From NCBI GenBank assembly GCA_905235755.1, contig CAJONA010000043.1, positions 1-8,721 of the forward strand: a stretch of 8,721 nt of DNA, in the 5' to 3' direction. A program made the position numbers and the translations under genes. Shown here in pieces: positions 5,800-8,721 of the stretch. The number at the start of each line of letters is the position of its first letter. Within the stretch, counting starts at the first letter, position 1. Source of the DNA: an uncultured Clostridia bacterium. Lineage in GTDB: Bacteria > Bacillota > Clostridia > Oscillospirales > CAG-272. Under the pieces are notes generated by a model. It searched no databases. It worked only from the letters and a program-made list of their open reading frames with translations, and was not told where the DNA came from.

Positions 5800-8295
5800 C
5801 TATTTTGCGTCGTACCATGTTTTTCCTGTCGAGATCTCGACCGTCAGCGGCACGGGCAGCGAGACGGCGCTTTCCATTTCCTCTTTCAGCATCTCTTTGA
5901 CTTTTTCGGCGCAGTCGTCCTTCGCCTCTATGATAAGTTCGTCGTGGATTTGAAGCACAAGACGCGCGTTCAGGTTTTCTTCTTTCAGTCTTTTTGATAT
6001 GTTGACCATGGCGAGCTTGATTATATCCGCCGCCGTACCCTGAATGGGGCTGTTCATCGCCACGCGCTCGCCGAACGCCTGCTCCTGCTTGCGCGTCGAC
6101 GATATCTCCGGAATATATCTCTTTCTGCCAAGCAGCGTCGTAACATACTTATCCTCGTGCGCTTTGCGGACGATGCCGTCGAGATATTCTCTGACGCCCG
6201 GATATGTGCGAAAATAACTTTCGATATAGTCGGCCGCTTCCCTTTTTGATATGTGAAGATCTGTCGCAAGTGAAAAATCGCCCATGCCGTACACTATGCC
6301 GAAGTTTATCGCCTTTGCGCGTTTGCGCAGCGGCACGGTGACCTCATCGGCGGAAACGCCGAAAACGCGCATCGCCGTCGCCGTGTGAATGTCATAACCG
6401 GATTTGAATGCGTCGATCATATTTTCATCGCCCGAGATGGCGGCGAGAAGGCGCAGCTCTATCTGCGAATAGTCGGCGTCGACAAGCGTGTATCCGTTTT
6501 CGGCTATAAAGTAGCGGCGAAATTCGCGTCCGAGTTCGGTTTTTATAGGTATATTCTGCAAATTCGGCTCTGTAGACGAAAGGCGTCCCGTAGCCGTCAG
6601 CGCCTGACGGAACGACGTGTGAACGCGTCCGTTTTCATCGGCGGCGCGTGAAAGCCCGTCGGCATAAGTGCTTTTCAGTTTGCCGACCTGACGGTATTCG
6701 AGGATATCGTCTATTATATCGTTATACGGGCGCAAGCGTTCAAGCACCTCGGCGTTTGTCGAATATCCCGTTTTCGTCTTTTTGCCCGACGGCAGTCCGA
6801 GCTTTTCAAACAGTATATGTCCGAGCTGTTTCGGCGAATTTATGTTGAACTGCTCGCCCGCCTGCATAAAGATGCGCTGTTCCAATTCGTTTTGCATAGC
6901 GCCGAGCCTGTCGGAAAATTTCACAAGCTCGTTCACATCGACGAGGAAGCCGTATCTTTCCATTTCAAAAAGCACGTCGCAAAGCGGAAGTTCGATCTCG
7001 CCGTACAGTCGGCGCTCGCATTCGTCAAAGCGCGCGGAGTAATTTTTATAGAGCGCAAGCATATATTCGGCGTATTCTTCGCCGCGCGCCGCCTCTTTGA
7101 CGAGCGTGCGCGAGATGAGTTTTTTTAGCGAATAATCGTTCTCCGACGCCGACAAAACGTAGCCCATTATCATCACGTCGTCGCAAACGACGTCGCCCTC
7201 AAAGCCGCGCTCACGCATCGTGTGCATGATCGTCTTTTTGTCGTGGACGACAACCTTTTCGGCTGTCTTTAAAAATTTCACAGCGCTGTTGAAATCGCAC
7301 GCGGCGACGCGCTCGCCGTCGGAGAAAAAGTACCGCTCCGCCTCAAAATCCGGGTAGAAAGAAACGAGCTTTTTGTCAAGTTCATCGAGCGTGACGACCG
7401 CTTTCTCCGCGCTCTCGTTGCTCGGAACATCGGGGGCGTCAAGACCGAATTTTTTGATTAGCGCAAAAAATTCGAGCTTTTCGAAAAACGCGCGCAGGTC
7501 TGCCTTTTTAAATCCTTCAAACGCCGCGTCGGCGACTGATATATCGAGCGGCACGTCGCGTTTTATGCGCGCCAGATCGCGCGACATATATGCGCTGTCC
7601 TTGCCGGAGATGAGCTTTTCCTTGACCGATCTTGTCAGCTCCTTGTCCTCGACGCCGTCGTAAAGCGCGTCGAGCGAGCCGTACTCGGCGATGAGTGAAT
7701 ACGCCGTCTTTTCGCCTATGCCGCGCACGCCGGGAATATTGTCTGAGCTGTCGCCCATGAGCGCCTTGACATCGACGAGCTGCGACGGATCCACGCCGTA
7801 TTTTTCTATAAAAGCGCGCGTGTCGAAAAGTATCGCGTCGCTGTTTGTCGCAAGCAGGACTTTCGTTTTGTCGGAGATGAGTTGGAGCGAGTCGCGGTCG
7901 CCCGTGAAGATATATGTTTCGATATTCTCGTCCTCTGCCATTTTCGACATCGTGCCGAGTATGTCGTCCGCCTCGTATCCCGATTTTTCAACAAGATGCG
8001 CACCCATTTTTTCAAGACATTCCTTGACGTACGGCACCTGAGCGTGAAGTTCGTCGGGCATACCGTGGCGGTTTGCCTTGTACTCGGGATACATTGCGAC
8101 GCGGAATGTCGGAGCGTGAACGTCGAAAGCGACGACAAAATAATCGGGCGAAACAGCGTCGAGCTGCCTTTGCAGCATCGTCGCCGTGCCGTAAACGGCG
8201 TTTGTCGGCAAGCCGTCGGCGGTGTTCAGCGCTCTGATACCGTAAAAAGCGCGGTTCATTATAGAGTTTCCGTCCACGATAAACAGTTTTTTCAT
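5800..8295 (-). CDS. polA: DNA polymerase I (5' nuclease active, proofreading domain degenerate)
   Basis: The 831-aa cytoplasmic enzyme fills gaps and removes primers during replication and excision repair. Residues 1 to about 290 are the 5'-3' exonuclease/flap domain. Seen there are LFIVDGNSIMNRAFYG, FDVHAPTFR, the acidic pair in SGYEADDILG (106-114), TGDRDSLQL (131-139) and GDSSDNIPGVRGIGEKTA (181-198). The middle domain (about 300-430) lacks the DxE motif and the other proofreading carboxylates, as in Taq polymerase, which has nearly the same length (832 aa). The polymerase domain has TGRLSSTEPNLQNIP (569-583), motif A DADYSQIELR (D608), the O-helix RKRAKAINFGIVYG (R657, K661, F665, Y669) and motif C QIHDEL (D785). 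ATG 8295 is preceded by GGAG with 6-nt spacing. The frame stays open 137 codons further upstream, but that part is low-complexity, repeat-derived sequence. polA is the first gene of the minus-strand block. Confidence 0.98.
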   Translation of the reverse strand: MKKLFIVDGNSIMNRAFYGIRALNTADGLPTNAVYGTATMLQRQLDAVSPDYFVVAFDVHAPTFRVAMYPEYKANRHGMPDELHAQVPYVKECLEKMGAHLVEKSGYEADDILGTMSKMAEDENIETYIFTGDRDSLQLISDKTKVLLATNSDAILFDTRAFIEKYGVDPSQLVDVKALMGDSSDNIPGVRGIGEKTAYSLIAEYGSLDALYDGVEDKELTRSVKEKLISGKDSAYMSRDLARIKRDVPLDISVADAAFEGFKKADLRAFFEKLEFFALIKKFGLDAPDVPSNESAEKAVVTLDELDKKLVSFYPDFEAERYFFSDGERVAACDFNSAVKFLKTAEKVVVHDKKTIMHTMRERGFEGDVVCDDVMIMGYVLSASENDYSLKKLISRTLVKEAARGEEYAEYMLALYKNYSARFDECERRLYGEIELPLCDVLFEMERYGFLVDVNELVKFSDRLGAMQNELEQRIFMQAGEQFNINSPKQLGHILFEKLGLPSGKKTKTGYSTNAEVLERLRPYNDIIDDILEYRQVGKLKSTYADGLSRAADENGRVHTSFRQALTATGRLSSTEPNLQNIPIKTELGREFRRYFIAENGYTLVDADYSQIELRLLAAISGDENMIDAFKSGYDIHTATAMRVFGVSADEVTVPLRKRAKAINFGIVYGMGDFSLATDLHISKREAADYIESYFRTYPGVREYLDGIVRKAHEDKYVTTLLGRKRYIPEISSTRKQEQAFGERVAMNSPIQGTAADIIKLAMVNISKRLKEENLNARLVLQIHDELIIEAKDDCAEKVKEMLKEEMESAVSLPVPLTVEISTGKTWYDAK

Positions 8296-8331
8296 ACTTA
8301 TCTCCGATGTTTTTTTGTGATATTTTTCTTC

Positions 8332-8384
8332 TCCCGCAAAATCGCGGGAAAGATGTACTTTTTCTTTCAGCGCGAAAGAAAAGT
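8332..8384. repeat. Two-hairpin module, copy 1
   Basis: A GC-rich hairpin, TCCCGC (8332-8337), loop AAAATC, GCGGGA (8344-8349), is followed by AAGATGTA. Next is a pyrimidine/purine hairpin, CTTTTTCTTTC (8358-8368), loop AGCGC, GAAAGAAAAG (8374-8383), with one extra T on the left arm. It has the same layout as copies 2 and 3. Confidence 0.75.
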
Positions 8385-8419
8385 GAACTTTTTTCGCGCC
8401 GTGCGCGCCGCGTTTTTTC

Positions 8420-8474
8420 TCGCGCCGCGGCGCGAAGGGATTCTTGCTCTTTTCTTTCGGGAGCGAAAGAAAAG
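8420..8474. repeat. Two-hairpin module, copy 2
   Basis: The perfect 16-bp palindrome TCGCGCCGCGGCGCGA (8420-8435) is followed, after AGGGATTCTTGCT-type spacer, by the perfect 11-bp hairpin CTTTTCTTTCG (8449-8459), loop GGAG, CGAAAGAAAAG (8464-8474). It repeats the GC-hairpin-then-CTTTTCTT-hairpin order of copies 1 and 3. Confidence 0.75.
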
Positions 8475-8485
8475 TGCTTTTCCTT

Positions 8486-8534
8486 CTCGCCCATTGGCGA
8501 GATGATTGTACTTTTCTTGCTTCTGCAAGAAAAG
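8486..8534. repeat. Two-hairpin module, copy 3
   Basis: A GC-rich hairpin, CTCGCC (8486-8491), loop CATT, GGCGAG (8496-8501), then ATGATTGTA, then the perfect 10-bp hairpin CTTTTCTTGC (8511-8520), loop TTCT, GCAAGAAAAG (8525-8534). Relative to copy 2, the second-hairpin arm has G in place of T on the left and C in place of A on the right, so pairing is kept. Confidence 0.78.
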
Positions 8535-8551
8535 ATACCAAAAGAAGCAGA

Positions 8552-8599
8552 CAAGCGTGCCGCTTGACCGCTTGTGAAGTGCGGATAAAGCCGCAAGCG
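8552..8599. repeat. Cluster of four CAAGCG/CGCTTG hexamers
   Basis: CAAGCG occurs at 8552-8557 and 8594-8599, and its complement CGCTTG at 8561-8566 and 8569-8574. The outer pair 8551-8557 and 8569-8575 (ACAAGCG/CGCTTGT) is a 7-bp hairpin, and GCGG/CCGC (8581-8594) makes another small stem. Several alternative foldings are possible. Confidence 0.55.
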
Positions 8600-8650
8600 C
8601 ACATATTTTGCCCTCGCCTGAAACGTCGTCGCACCGCTCCTTTGGTTTCT

Positions 8651-8671
8651 AAATTTTGCTCCGCAAAATTT
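8651..8671. repeat. Perfect 9-bp inverted repeat
   Basis: AAATTTTGC (8651-8659), loop TCC, GCAAAATTT (8663-8671). The AT-rich outer stem lacks a following T-run in either direction, so it is not a classical terminator. It lies at the far end of the structured region upstream of polA. Confidence 0.7.
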
Positions 8672-8721
8672 ACCGGCGAAAACGGGCAAGGATCCGTCGA
8701 GTTCAAGCCGGAAGTGAAAAA

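Larger units (their letters stand above)
8296..8721. other. Gene-free structured leader upstream of polA, packed with inverted repeats
   Basis: About 425 bp contains no credible gene: open frames exist on both strands, but each is arginine/lysine/serine-rich, lacks an SD-start pair and crosses the repeats. It holds at least eight hairpins. Three two-hairpin modules are listed separately. The rest includes a CAAGCG/CGCTTG cluster and the perfect hairpin at 8651-8671. No clear promoter for polA was found: TACAAT read on the minus strand next to the 8511-8534 hairpin has no good -35. Some of this may be 5' leader of the polA mRNA; some may be an intergenic repeat element. Confidence 0.8.

Noticed and set aside
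8349..8435. Terminator function for the polA-upstream hairpins
   Set aside because: The GC-rich hairpins are not followed by clean T-runs on either strand. The nearby T-runs belong to other hairpins or precede GC-rich stems.
7882..8505. 207-codon plus-strand open frame overlapping the polA start and the hairpin array
   Set aside because: It is antisense to conserved polA 5' nuclease motifs and then runs through inverted repeats. The translation is low-complexity, with no domain and no SD.
8332..8671. CRISPR array
   Set aside because: Repeats are degenerate palindromes of unequal length and spacing (about 36 and 12 bp between modules), without constant direct repeats or unique spacers, and no cas genes are present.
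8012..8689. 225-codon minus-strand open frame in another phase of the polA 5' region
   Set aside because: It overlaps polA in a different frame. Its basic repetitive composition comes from the repeat region, and no ribosome binding site supports it.
1..8721. Mobile element, toxin-antitoxin or defence system
   Set aside because: No transposase, integrase, nuclease-immunity or toxin-like pair was found. All recognised genes are housekeeping, transport, glycoside-hydrolase or small unknown proteins.

Overview
The window looks like chromosomal DNA of an anaerobic, low-GC-lineage Gram-positive bacterium of class Clostridia, probably an uncultured gut-type member of the Oscillospirales/Christensenellales kind. 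This is an inference from four things: a GapC-like glyceraldehyde-3-phosphate dehydrogenase, a FolT-type ECF vitamin transporter under a tetrahydrofolate riboswitch, a proofreading-deficient DNA polymerase I, and strong GGAGG ribosome binding sites. Base composition is near 50% GC with AT-rich intergenic gaps. Stops TAA, TGA and TAG are all used and the standard bacterial code fits.

Layout, left to right. The C-terminus of a plus-strand double 4Fe-4S cluster protein enters at the left edge and converges on a minus-strand gene for a small helical protein of unknown function; a bidirectional terminator (173-200) lies between them. An AT-rich divergent promoter region (658-867) leads into gap on the plus strand, which ends in a strong terminator. 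Only about 21 bp further, a GTG-start plus-strand gene encodes a cytoplasmic GH78-type alpha-L-rhamnosidase family protein. It converges on folT across a second bidirectional terminator (4131-4157).

The right half is a minus-strand block read from right to left: a long structured leader (8296-8721), polA, a small exported DUF4358-like protein, then folT. A perfect hairpin (5753-5785) buries the ribosome binding site of the DUF4358-like gene just after the polA stop. folT has its own promoter (TTGATT-17-TGGTACAAT), whose predicted start coincides with the first base of a well-formed THF riboswitch (5135-5231). Folate uptake is therefore controlled by reduced folate independently of polA.

The most unusual items are these. 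(1) A tandem array of three degenerate two-hairpin modules upstream of polA, in which the stem arms differ between copies but stay complementary. (2) A FolT S component carrying an apparent insertion of about 120 residues: two extra membrane helices around a soluble loop. (3) The ribosome-binding-site-masking hairpin after polA. No phage, transposase, CRISPR array, tRNA or rRNA was seen. No complete novel multi-gene system is evident; the novelty is mostly in RNA and DNA structure and in the FolT insertion.
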